Shown: in pieces, positions 13,701 through 22,662 of the stretch
How the letters are laid out: the number at the start of each line of letters is the position of its first letter
Numbering within the stretch: position 1 is the stretch's first letter
From: Ianthella basta
Lineage: Eukaryota; Porifera; Demospongiae; Verongiida; Ianthellidae
Length of the DNA stretch: 64,000 nucleotides
Direction: 5' to 3'
Assembly (NCBI GenBank): GCA_964019415.1
Contig: OZ025885.1
Location: 4,112,120 to 4,176,119, forward strand
Program-made: the position numbers and the translations under genes
The notes under the pieces: generated by a model
What the model was told of the DNA's origin: nothing
The model's database searches: none
The model's input: only the letters and a program-made list of their open reading frames with translations

Positions 13701-16700
13701 GAAGGGGAGTGCTCTCTGTTGAGAAGGGGAGTGCTCTCTGTTGAGAAGGGGAGTGCTCTCTGTTGAGTAGGGGAGTGCTCTCTGTTGAGAAGGGGAGTGC
13801 TCTATGTTGAGAAGGGGAGTACTCTCTGTTGAGAAGGGGAGTGCTCTCTGTTGAGAAGGGGAGTGCTCTCTGTTGAGAAGGGGAGTGCTCTCTGTTGAGA
13901 AGGGGAGTGCTCTCTGTTGAGAAGGGGAGTGCTCTCTGTTAGAAGACAGTCAGAGATAGAACCATACCCCATCCTCAGCATCTCTGCGTACTCCAGTTAC
14001 CAACTTTCACAAAAGGGAAAAGAAACTGAGTGGGAAAGAAGTGGAGCAAAGCTGAAACTTTCTAATGATTGAATACACGTGGAAAGGGTAAGTGGACTGA
14101 CTGCAACAGGTGTAAGCGAGACCATCCCACAGATACAAGTGCTCAAACACTCTTGACAGCGGACAAGATGAACAACATAGGTTGACAGAGATTAATCACT
14201 GGAAATTTTACACCAACCAGCCTTCTACACCAATGGTGTCTCAGGAGGCTGGGGGGCATCACGCCCTATTGATGGCAACCAGTGATCACAGCCTTCCCCC
14301 GCTAGTCATCCTACAAAGATGGTAGAGCCACAGACAGCTGTTTCGCCCTAGTTGGGGCTCATCAGTGTGGCGTACTGATGGATGGTAAGATGACTAGCTA
14401 CTCTTGTGTCCACCACTAGTGAAACACTTGTGGTTTCAACAAACTGAATGACTTGCAGCCTTCCCCCATTAGTATTCACTCTTGTTGAAAGCATTGCATC
14501 ACGCATGCACTCCATGTTGAAAGCATTGCATCACAAAATGCTATAAAAACATTTAAATGTAATGCGTAAGGCTGCACCAAGCTGAGGGGCAAGTTAGCTG
14601 AGTTGCATGAAAATGACATCATACTGTGGCATAAGTGCTGTGAAGTGTTCCAGTAGCTCTGCAAAGTCTACACATGTGCCAGCTGTGAGCTTACAAGAAG
14701 CTCTGAGAAGAAGGGCCACAATTAATACATGGCTACAGCTGAAGTAAGGCCAAGAACAATCACGAGGAGATCGTTTGCTATGCCGACATGAGGCAGTGCC
14801 ATAACGTGGCAATCCACTGACTCCTGCTGACTTGTCCCTGGTGAAAACAAGAACAACAAACAATTCTTTGACGGTCATCTCATGGATGAGTCCAAATGCC
14901 CAATCAGGTTTGTCAGCTTCAGCAACACTCAACATGACTGTCAGCACTTGAAAGTCAAAAGGAACTCTGTCGACTACAAGAAACACACGTTCAACTTGCA
15001 GACCACCTTGAATAAAGTGCAATGGAAACAGAAAAATAAGCTAGTCAAGACAGTAGTGGTATCAGAGCCTCTGGTAGTAGCAGCCATATGCAGCCAAGGA
15101 TAGTGGGTTAGATCAAATCCCAACACATCTTCCATGCACTGTACATCGCTTAAGTACCTCTATACAAAAAAGCATGGCCAACAAACAAAACGCCAAAATT
15201 GTACAAGCAAGAGAAAGATTGTGTCCATCAGCACATCCAAGTCACCAGCTACTTTGCCATCATTACTGACGTCTGGATATCCCATGCCAACATTCACACA
15301 CCGGAGTAGTCTAGTCCAAACCCTAATGATAATGCAAAGTGTACTATATGAATGAAGGATACGAGTTGCAGAGCAACATTCTGGGAAAACGTGAGCTCCC
15401 TGATTCTGACATTAGAGACATCAGTGCATCTATGCTCGCTGAAGTGTGCCACAATGTATGTGTGGAACCTGAGTTGCAGCCACTCACAGGGGAGGAGATG
15501 CAGCACAAGACTGCCAATGTGGAGGAAGGCGCACGCCTAGACATATGTGCAAGTGGCTTCTGGCGGAGCAGACATGAGAGTGCATTTTTTGACGTTCGGG
15601 TGTTTAAGCCATACGTGCTCAGTAACCACAGACCCTCCCCAGCAGCAGTGTACAGAAGGCATGAAATGGAGAAGCGAAGAAGTTATGAACAACGAGTACG
15701 TGAGATAGAGCACAGCTCATTCACACCCCTGGTGTTTTCGGCCGTGGGAGGTATGGGTGCAGCGGCCAGTGTGTTCTATAAGAGGCTGGCATCTTTGTTA
15801 GCAGAGAAGCAGGCTCAAACATATGCCAAGACCATCGGGTGGCTTCGATGCACCTTGAGCTTCTCCTTGATGCAGTCTGCACTCATGTGCATTCGCGGAG
15901 CACATTCGACTAGGAAGCAGCCTGATAGACCAATCGCCCTTGACACCCAAATTGAGCTGGCAGCAGCTGAGAGCCGAACCATTGGCTCTTGACTTAACCA
16001 TGTTTAATTTCATAATTCACTGTACATTTCAGAGATTTTGATATCTGATTAAGTATTGCATGGCATTTCTGTTATATTGGACAGTGCGCATGTGTGCCTA
16101 TGTATCATTATTTTGGTGTTATTTATTATGTGTAAAAAAAAAAAAGCTCCCTGATTCTCACACAGCCGACAACTTTCCAGAATAGCTTCATGACTTCAGT
16201 GCACAGTCAACCCCATGCCAGAGGAGAGTGCCCCTGAAATAATGACACCTATAATCAGGACACTTTGCTAGCTTCGAAGGGTGTCCTGTCATAGGGGTTC
16301 CATTGTACCAGTTGCCTGCCAATCATCTGAGTGCTGCTACCACTTACAGTGGACCGAACACAGCAACCGCCATGGGAGTTCGGATTCTCTAGAGATTCTC
16401 AAGTAGCCAGTTGCTAAGCTTTATCCTCACCCTGGAGCTTGCAAGCGAAGAAGCAATGAAACTCCCTGAAGTCTGCATGAGTCTTGCATGCTACAAGATG
16501 CTTGTAACTCAGTTCAATCACTCAGCCCGTCCACATAAAGAGGCATGCAGATCTACGGCACAAGTAGCTCTCCTTGGTACCCAACATCCCACCAGATGGT
16601 ATTCTGCATATTACACGCTACACAAATTACACAACCAGCTACATTGCGAATCACCATCACGTCAATTGCCCACTGGTTCACCAACATGGTAGATAACAAA

Positions 16701-17293
16701 TGGTGTTTCAGTCATAGGACACCAATATTGCGCAGGACAAGTAGTTAGCTAATTCTAATTTCCAGATTTCCCTAATGTTGATCAGTTAGCCTCTCATCTT
16801 GACTTATGTAACAAAATCTCAGTGTGTGCCATAAAAATGCTAGTATTGCAGTTTCCTTCTCATCAATGTTACTTGGCACTGCATTAACACGAAAAACTGC
16901 TTAGCTACACGGATTTGGAACACTCAAGACCTTAGCTACGACAAGTGACTATCAGTAAACTCACAGTGAGTGAGTGTAGATGTGTTTCAATTCCATAACA
17001 GAACCAATATAACTGCAATAGTCCCACAGCGGGATGCGACAAGATGCATACTATACTAGGTAAGGCCCCCAAAGACGTCTACAGCTTCACATGTATGACT
17101 GGTTCAAGCAATTTAAGCAGCTATTTCACCTTAGCCTGTCGTTCTCAACTTTTAACGCTTGTCCTTCAGCCTTCCCAGTATCTTCTTTCGTCTCTTGCAC
17201 GTCATCTTTCCTAGCTGGGGGCTTGTGCACAAAGTAAGACGGTGGAAAGAGGGACATGGCACGCGACTGGAAATGGCGCGGGTTTCCAGCCAT
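4367..17293 (-). CDS. CCHCR1: CCHCR1 homologue, coiled-coil alpha-helical rod protein (10 exons)
   Basis: Exons (minus strand, 5' to 3'): 17293-17130, 9331-9115, 8744-8383, 7611-7306, 6927-6509, 6324-6088, 5862-5647, 5420-5167, 4919-4726, 4520-4367. All junctions are GT-AG, the phases join, and the total is 2523 nt (840 aa plus stop); human CCHCR1 is about 780 aa. Recognition rests on remembered vertebrate signatures: SLFPPSYFVHKPP near the start, LTEMLALQEAGL, then RWREKVFALLVQL across the exon 4/5 junction, LNAARREQAKASVALQQ, and a C-terminal ALEDIQRLSTGL. Nearly all of it is predicted coiled coil. The family protein is a centrosome/centriole and P-body component, so a cytoplasmic structural role is expected. 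The start ATG at 17293 is the first in-frame one and the upstream frame has none. Intron 1 is 7.8 kb and repeat-filled. It is divergent from TMEM94. The exon 6 acceptor was chosen (over one 10 nt further in) because only it keeps frame. Confidence 0.88.
4600..4701. repeat. Compound (CCCA)n / (CA)n microsatellite
   Basis: A CCCA-rich tract runs into an uninterrupted CA run, inside the last intron of the CCHCR1 homologue. The long Cys/Val and His/Thr/Pro frames across it are repeat artefacts. Confidence 0.95.
6328..6375. repeat. (CA)n microsatellite beside exon 6 acceptor
   Basis: A CA run interrupted by ATGCACG lies immediately upstream (minus-strand sense) of CCHCR1 exon 6. Read on the minus strand it is a TG run ending at the AG used as acceptor, so it replaces the usual pyrimidine tract. 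Confidence 0.9.
7722..8127. repeat. Intron segment bounded by 28-bp direct repeats
   Basis: 7722-7749 and 8100-8127 are direct repeats with about four differences (both start ACAAC and end GTAAAA). Between them is a less AT-rich segment containing two related TAAGTGGCAGCAGT-like stretches. It sits in the intron between CCHCR1 exons 3 and 4. It may be an inserted element with decayed flanks or a local duplication. A GGTTCGG motif inside hints at a polymerase III B box, but no tRNA fold was convincing. Confidence 0.4.
10130..12560. repeat. 250-bp tandem array, about 10 copies
   Basis: The landmark GGTTGCTCCATGGTG recurs at about 250-bp spacing (near 10229, 10480, 10730, 10978, 11228, 11478, 11728, 11978, 12226, 12476). 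The central copies (11030-12040) are almost identical, and the outer ones are more diverged. More distant relatives lie at 9430-9710 and 12715-12930. Each unit carries an open frame on the minus strand of about 85 codons, identical in several copies only because the DNA is. The array lies in CCHCR1 intron 1. No evidence of coding selection was seen. Confidence 0.95.
12930..13941. repeat. 22-bp minisatellite, about 46 copies
   Basis: The unit is GGGGAGTGCTCTCTGTTGAG plus AA. Variants include GTTGGGAA units, one 26-bp unit near 13020 with a duplicated GAGT, and single substitutions near 13770 and 13804-13830. It begins exactly where the eleventh, diverged 250-bp-type unit reaches its GAAGG-bounded 22-bp segment, and ends by returning to that unit's downstream sequence. 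It therefore looks like an internal expansion of the larger repeat. The nearest coding exons are 3 kb or more away. Confidence 0.97.
14000..15139. other. Intron 1 sequence, no supported gene
   Basis: The first 60 bases after the minisatellite (13938-14000) resemble CCHCR1 exon 2 around 9134-9200 and look like a decayed duplicate of it. A short direct repeat of TTGAAAGCATTGCATCAC occurs at 14483 and 14518. The rest carries frames on both strands with no recognisable domain; part may belong to the hAT-like relic that follows. Confidence 0.4.
15408..16145 (+). mobile_element. 5'-truncated non-LTR retrotransposon with poly(A) and 14-bp TSD
   Basis: AGCTCCCTGATTCT at 15394-15407 recurs at 16145-16158, directly after an A run (16134-16145). 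The sequence between starts mid-frame and ends in poly(A), the signature of target-primed reverse transcription. Retroelement coding runs from 15408 to the stop at 15990-15992. It reads IRDISASMLAEVCHN, then EGARLDICASGFWRSR, SAFFDVRVFKPYV, EKRRSYEQRVREIEH and FTPLVFSAVGGMG. These are motifs I know from the C-terminal part of retroelement polyproteins common in sponge and cnidarian genomes, and the D and DVR spacing suggests an endonuclease-like fold. The upstream methionine at 15339 is host sequence. Confidence 0.82.
16204..16307. mobile_element. Small DNA-transposon relic (pogo/mariner-like MITE candidate)
   Basis: The sequence begins CAGTCAACCCC and ends GGGGTTCCATTGTA. It has internal matching AGTGCCCCTGAAATAA and GGTGTCCTGTCATAGG style blocks, the layout of short pogo-like MITEs in invertebrates. 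The termini are diverged, so this is a candidate only. Confidence 0.4.
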
Positions 17294-17750
17294 TTCTTCC
17301 ACTTTGCATTTGACTGCAGCGAGTTTGGAACTGAATCGGAAACGGCGACAAGGGGGAAGCGATCTGAGGTCACGGTTGTGTTGCAGTTGCTTGGCAGAGC
17401 CTCCATGCGCAAGAATTAAGGTTTGTTTGAACGATGAAGGAGAGGATGAGCTATAGAACTTCTAGGCTTTTATGGATATCTTACCTTGTGTCTATTTCCT
17501 GTCTTGTCGATATCTGAGTACAGTAGCTAGCGATCGCTAGCTACTGTACTCAGATATCGACAAGCGAGGTAGCTAGCTATATAGCTAGGACTGGCGCTGT
17601 AATATGACTATATATGCAAGCTATTCTTTGTATCTTAGCTACAACTAGGTGGTTAGAGCAGTCAAGTGTTGTACCATGCATTATAATAGCAGTGAACTGG
17701 TGCCAAATGTTCTGTGATTATTCTGTCCTCCACTTGCAATAATTGTAGGT
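17294..17750. promoter_or_regulatory. Divergent promoter between CCHCR1 and TMEM94 homologues
   Basis: Only 457 bp separate the two start codons. The TMEM94 ATG follows directly on a TTGTAGGT sequence, suggesting a 5'-UTR intron whose acceptor lies 2 bp before the ATG. No TATA box is obvious, while the region next to CCHCR1 is relatively GC-rich. The 62-bp palindrome lies in the middle. Confidence 0.6.
17503..17564. repeat. Perfect 62-bp palindrome
   Basis: Sequence 17503-17533 is the exact reverse complement of 17534-17564, with no spacer, centred on CGATCG. It contains GCTAGC on both sides of the centre and GATATC near each end. Confidence 0.97.
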
Positions 17751-20700
17751 ATGTCCACTCCTCCTCCCACGAGTAAGGCCTGCTGGCCTCCTCAAGGACT
17801 AACCACCCGCACTGCTCTACAGAGGTTGCAAGAGATACTCAAGAGCATCTTGGGAACGTCCAATCGAGCAAGCTGGATCTGGGACATCTTTCTCCCATCG
17901 TACATGTGTATCAGTGTATGCCTTACAGTGCTGTTGGGAGTGATGTTGGTTGTGTCAGGAAGCACTCCTCAACTCCATTCTGAGGAAGTGGTTGAAGGAA
18001 TTGTTCTACTTCTGCTTGGAGGTTTGAATGCCTTACTGCATGTCAGAGAGGTTTACATCAATAGAAATGTTCGTCTCTTGAAAATAAAGGCCATCATCGA
18101 GAGTATTTCACATGCTAGGTCTTCAGAAGACATTGAGATGGTACAGAGCCTGATTTACCCCACCAATGAAGTGCTTTCTGCGCGGGGTTTCTTTACAACT
18201 CCCACTCTTCGTGATGGCCGCATTGTCCATGTCCCAAACCACCTGCTAGTGGAAGGAGATATTGTACAGCTGGGCCCAGATAGGCCATCTCCCGCAGATA
18301 TTGTTCCCACCATGCAGGATGGCAACTCGGCCAGTCAGCACATCATTCATATGGGCAACAAGATCCCAACAGGTGTACAAGAAGAGGGTGGAGAAAGTGT
18401 GGCCTATGGTTCCTCTGTAGTCGAAAGCTTTACGGTAGTGAAGGCTCCTATAGTCAACTCCATCCGAAGCATTCTTCAAAACAAGGAGGTGCCATCTTGT
18501 CTGCAATCAGAGATTTCAGCTACAATGAAACTGTGGTTCTACTGTGTAATTTGGGTTTTGTTTCTGGTAAGCTTCTTGTTCAACCTTATCAGGTTTTTAG
18601 CTCTCCGTGCAGACTTTTCCTCATGGTCAGAAATGCTATTTGCACAAACTGGATATGTTGTATTGCCTATCGTATTTGCACAATATCCAATATTTCGTGC
18701 ACTTATGAATGCCTATGGAGCAGCTTATGTGTTGCACCTGATGTACCACGGTAAAGATGAAGAAGGCATATGCAGTATTCGTGCTTTTCACAGGCAAGTG
18801 AACATTCTGAAGCTCACATTTTTGTGCTTGGTCTCAAATGTCATGTACGCCAATTGGCAGCTCTTCCATGTATTTGGAAGTGCTACAGTGTTCTGCTGTG
18901 TAGACAAGGAGTATGTGTTAACTCCACCACACCCAATACCGGACAAAGTCTTCTTTCTACACAGCCAGCAAGCTACTGATCTGCATGCAGAAAGACAGCC
19001 ACAAGATGTTAGAGTACACGATGAGCAACAAGAGAATGGAGAGTCTATTACAAGTAGCAAGGAGTCAAATGCAAATCATAATGACACTTGCAGACTGATT
19101 AAGAGCCCCCCTCAGTTACTTGTCTCAGCAGATGAAACCACAGACTTTACATCTTCCTGTGGCAATGTTCCCCCTGACTTGAGTCTCACTAAGGTGACAG
19201 ACAGCGGTGTGCCTGAGACTTGCCCGTCCAAAGAGGAGCCACTGAGGTCGTCAACACAAAGCTTGCATGTCAAATTTAAGGATGATCCTGTTACAGGTGT
19301 TGACCCAGGAGTTGAGGTAAATACAGAAGTACTTGGTCTCTCCTGTCGGCAAGAGGAGCCCGACGAGATCTTCTTTAATGATAGGAACTGGACGGATTTT
19401 ATAGATTCATTGAAAGCTGTTGGCCTCAGTAGCATCCTCTTGTCTCATGTCACTCAAGAGCTAAACCTGACTACAGCAGAAACAATGTCAGCATCACTAC
19501 TGCAAGAGCTCAGAGCCACTGATTGCATGTGTTCACTTGGAGTTGGAATAGGGGTCACTGATTATGCCACCACTGCATTCCAGCCTGGCAGTAAGAACAA
19601 TCTATCTATCTGTCCCTTTATGTGTGAGAGTGCCTTTCCTGCGCAACCAAGTAGCCGAGTGTCACAACTGTGGAGTTGCACTCGTAAAGAGGTAGGCTCT
19701 GTTCCTTACATGCTGTCAACTTTACTGTTTGAGAAGGATGGTAATCACTGCCAGATCATGAGCCGGAGTCATGCCGACTTTGCGGTAGCCTGCTGTAAAG
19801 ACTTTTGGGATGGCTCTGATCTGCTGCCACTTGGGATAGAGGAAAGGAGACGCATCAAGGAGTTTTACACTCGTCACAGTCTCCTAGCACATACAGTTAT
19901 TCTGTCTTACCAGCCTGTGCTCGATGTGGACTGTTCTCAGCTCTCCCACTATGCAAGTATCTTCGTCCCTTTCAACAAATTGATTGCAGAAGAGACCACA
20001 CCAGAAGATTCTCTCCAAAGCGCTCTACTCAACAGAAACGAGCACGGCCAGAACATGTCAGCTGATTCTTTGTTCCAGCTTCAAAATGAGCAGATTTTCT
20101 TAGGGATGGTTTCCCTCCAGTATCACCCCTATTACGACATTGTCAACCTTGTGGAGGATTTAAGCAAGGCTGGCATTCGATTTGTGCACTTTTCTGCTGA
20201 GAGCGAGCTACGAGAGAATATTTTCTCCGAAAGAATGGGCTTAGAGACAGGATGGAACTGCCACATTTCTCTTGCAGAGGATGACAAGGCTATTCCCAAG
20301 GACGGAGAAGATGGCAAACCCATGGATACAGATGAGCTGTCTATGCTCAGTCATAGCTCGAGTGATTCCAGTCTCAGCAACATCCTTCACGGAAACACAA
20401 GTTATATGCGTGCTCGACTGCCCAAAGGCATTACCCGCATTCGACCTCACCTTAGAGATGTGGACAATGTACCTTTACTTGTTCCACTCTTCACCGACTG
20501 TCAACCACATGCCATTCAGGAAATGATCAAGGTTATGCAAGAGTATGGGGAGGTAGTAGTTGCCATTGGTAACGCATGGAACCCATCAAACCTGCTCAGC
20601 TATGCCCAGGCCAACCTCAGTTTGGGACTCGTTCCAGGAGGGAGCAACCTGGATTGTCTGGCGGACCTTTACTCCACACAACCTGGCCATGGTGAGTATA

Positions 20701-21710
20701 TTGGGTCTGAGCTCAGTCCAGAGTCAGGTGGAGTGGCCATGGATTTGGCTGTACAGCTGAACACCCTTACGTGCCAGAGCACCATGCCCCGTCATGCTGA
20801 GCTGAGTGTCATTACATTAATCTCTGAATCACGCCACATTCTCAGCACCACAAGGCATGCCCTGCTCTTCTCAGTAGGATTATCATTGTTGCTCTCTTTA
20901 CTGATGATCTTGGCAACACTGCTGTTCCTGCCTCCTCCACTTTCTGGCAGCCACATGTTCCATCTTCTCTTCATCACACTGCCAATACTCTCGATATGGC
21001 TTTCATCCATACCAATTGATGAGAGCATCAAGTCAGCAATGCCAGACAAGAACAAATGGACTTGGCCAATAAAATGGAGGTTCTTGGTGTACTTCTCCAT
21101 TGCATTTGTCCCTACTGCCTGTGTCACTCTACTGCTTTTTGCTCTCACCCTTGGAAACTTTTGCAGTGTGCTCGTCTCAGGTCGTAACAGCAGCAATATG
21201 ACTGCAGCAGAGTTAACCGGTGACTGCCACCCTCTCTTGGGAAACAGGAATGAGTCGTCGGAGTGGAATGGCTGGCAGGGTGTGTATGCTCCAGAGCTCA
21301 TCCTTGCTCAGTCCCTCAGTGCCATATTCCTGTCACTGTGTGCCTTCATTCTTGCCCTCCTTTTCATCCACCGAGCGACACCACTGTGGAGACTGTACCG
21401 TTTTGCGTACTCCCACTGGCTGGTGGGAGTTGGACTGCTGCCTGTGCTCCTTATCGTCCATGCAGCTGCAGCCTACATCGCTGCATTGGAGAACAGAGTG
21501 AATGCTTCTGGCTCACTTACTGCCTCAAGCGTGCAACCATCACTTGGTGATGTTCCAGTGTATGTGTGGGTGATTGGTGTTGTGTGGTTATGTGCTCTAG
21601 TACCAATGGTGGAAGTGATGCGACACCATGACAGGAAGCTGCTTGCCAAGTCCCAAAGATTTCTTCGACTAGAATTTGAAACCAAACTGGGAATGAACTC
21701 ACCATTTTAG
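17751..21710 (+). CDS. TMEM94: TMEM94 homologue, P-type-ATPase-like multi-pass membrane protein
   Basis: A single uninterrupted frame of 1319 aa; human TMEM94 is about 1356 aa. Two hydrophobic segments lie at about 50-70 and 79-97, followed by an actuator-like LLVEGDIVQLGP (about 165). Another membrane pair follows at about 263-315. CCVDKEYVL (about 383) sits where P-type ATPases have the phosphorylated DKTGT, here degenerate as in vertebrate TMEM94. A cytoplasmic region follows with GLETGWNCHISL, DNVPLLVPLFTDC (about 904) and MQEYGEV, then several C-terminal membrane segments from about 1037. The last eleven residues, FETKLGMNSPF, match vertebrate TMEM94 as I recall it. The family is reported in the ER with a role in magnesium handling; whether it pumps is not shown here. 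A 5'-UTR intron is likely, since an AG lies 2 bp before the ATG. The 3' end is duplicated at 24.9 kb. Confidence 0.95.
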   Translation: MSTPPPTSKACWPPQGLTTRTALQRLQEILKSILGTSNRASWIWDIFLPSYMCISVCLTVLLGVMLVVSGSTPQLHSEEVVEGIVLLLLGGLNALLHVREVYINRNVRLLKIKAIIESISHARSSEDIEMVQSLIYPTNEVLSARGFFTTPTLRDGRIVHVPNHLLVEGDIVQLGPDRPSPADIVPTMQDGNSASQHIIHMGNKIPTGVQEEGGESVAYGSSVVESFTVVKAPIVNSIRSILQNKEVPSCLQSEISATMKLWFYCVIWVLFLVSFLFNLIRFLALRADFSSWSEMLFAQTGYVVLPIVFAQYPIFRALMNAYGAAYVLHLMYHGKDEEGICSIRAFHRQVNILKLTFLCLVSNVMYANWQLFHVFGSATVFCCVDKEYVLTPPHPIPDKVFFLHSQQATDLHAERQPQDVRVHDEQQENGESITSSKESNANHNDTCRLIKSPPQLLVSADETTDFTSSCGNVPPDLSLTKVTDSGVPETCPSKEEPLRSSTQSLHVKFKDDPVTGVDPGVEVNTEVLGLSCRQEEPDEIFFNDRNWTDFIDSLKAVGLSSILLSHVTQELNLTTAETMSASLLQELRATDCMCSLGVGIGVTDYATTAFQPGSKNNLSICPFMCESAFPAQPSSRVSQLWSCTRKEVGSVPYMLSTLLFEKDGNHCQIMSRSHADFAVACCKDFWDGSDLLPLGIEERRRIKEFYTRHSLLAHTVILSYQPVLDVDCSQLSHYASIFVPFNKLIAEETTPEDSLQSALLNRNEHGQNMSADSLFQLQNEQIFLGMVSLQYHPYYDIVNLVEDLSKAGIRFVHFSAESELRENIFSERMGLETGWNCHISLAEDDKAIPKDGEDGKPMDTDELSMLSHSSSDSSLSNILHGNTSYMRARLPKGITRIRPHLRDVDNVPLLVPLFTDCQPHAIQEMIKVMQEYGEVVVAIGNAWNPSNLLSYAQANLSLGLVPGGSNLDCLADLYSTQPGHGEYIGSELSPESGGVAMDLAVQLNTLTCQSTMPRHAELSVITLISESRHILSTTRHALLFSVGLSLLLSLLMILATLLFLPPPLSGSHMFHLLFITLPILSIWLSSIPIDESIKSAMPDKNKWTWPIKWRFLVYFSIAFVPTACVTLLLFALTLGNFCSVLVSGRNSSNMTAAELTGDCHPLLGNRNESSEWNGWQGVYAPELILAQSLSAIFLSLCAFILALLFIHRATPLWRLYRFAYSHWLVGVGLLPVLLIVHAAAAYIAALENRVNASGSLTASSVQPSLGDVPVYVWVIGVVWLCALVPMVEVMRHHDRKLLAKSQRFLRLEFETKLGMNSPF

Positions 21711-22135
21711 CTCTCACTATTACTTCTGACCAAATATAGGACTAATTTTGATACAGTAGCAGCTGTATCTATTGTGCTGTATGTAACATACGCATTACTA
21801 CAGGGACAAACATGGACACCCTTTTGAGCTTTTCTGTGTTATGTTGAAACTTTACCATGTAATTTGGTCAATGTGTTGTTCTTTGAGCATAATGTGCATT
21901 AATGTTAGTATAATTGAACTGGAAATGGTGCACGTGCAATGAAGCCCAACTTTCATTATACCATAATGGGTTGAGATAAGGCCTAGGAATACTGCAATAT
22001 GGCCTGGTTAACGTTAACTGCATGTGCATGTATTATGATCAACAGATCCATATATGTCAATACATGCACAGGCCAGGGCAGCCACACACAAGGTTGCATA
22101 TAATGTGCGTGTGCGCATGCACGTGTATTGAGGTT

Positions 22136-22136
<1 letters not shown>

Positions 22137-22212
<76 letters not shown>

Positions 22213-22234
22213 GTGTGTGTGTGAGTGTGCGTGA

Positions 22235-22276
<42 letters not shown>

Positions 22277-22294
22277 GTGTGTGAGTGTGCGTGA

Positions 22295-22351
<57 letters not shown>
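22137..22351. repeat. (GT)n microsatellite with higher-order internal duplication
   Basis: About 215 bp of GT, including two copies of a GAGTGTGCGTGAGTGTGCGT block, which points to slippage plus a longer-period duplication. Confidence 0.97.
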
Positions 22352-22352
<1 letters not shown>

Positions 22353-22561
22353 ACATCCATGAACATATGCACAGATACAGCTCATTGCAGGCCAGTATAG
22401 ACAGGCATATGTTCAGGATACAAATCTTAATTCTTCCAGTTGTAATATTATGTGAGCACTCTGTCAATTGAATAATCCCATCATGATCATATACACAGTA
22501 CTACCGGAACCATAACATGAAGCCTTATAGAGGAACAAAACAATACAGTGCATGCTGCTTG

Positions 22562-22570
22562 ATATAAAAG
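22562..22570 (+). promoter_or_regulatory. TATA box of PLAC8 copy 1
   Basis: ATATAAAAG lies about 100 bp upstream of the coding start. The same motif sits at the corresponding place in the other PLAC8 copies. Confidence 0.6.
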
Positions 22571-22662
22571 GAAGCCATTCCCTTCTGCATGTGAATACCT
22601 ACGTAATTCAATTGTGTAGACATTATATTATATAAGTGGATAAATTTACAGTTTTACTGACC

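Larger units (their letters stand above)
15140..16740 (+). mobile_element. Decayed hAT-like DNA transposon, interrupted by a LINE
   Basis: Two separated plus-strand segments translate to pieces in the order expected of hAT transposases. Around 15250-15300 is a frame reading YFAIITDVWISHANIH, like the first catalytic-Asp block (TxDxWTS). Around 16480-16640 is a frame reading VTQFNHSARPH followed by HPTRWYSAYYTLHKL, like the later TRWNS block. Stops and frameshifts break both. The LINE at 15408-16145 splits them. Terminal repeats were not identified, so the ends are approximate. Confidence 0.6.

Noticed and set aside
10130..13941. CRISPR-like array
   Set aside because: Units are contiguous tandem repeats without unique spacers, in an animal genome.
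15339..15992. 217-codon open frame taken as one gene
   Set aside because: A 14-bp TSD shows that the first 23 codons are host DNA and the remainder a 5'-truncated retroelement.
22014..22467. Cys/Val and His/Thr-rich open frames
   Set aside because: Translations of a GT/CA microsatellite; the same applies near 4600, 6330, 36100 and the Ile-rich frames at 37200.
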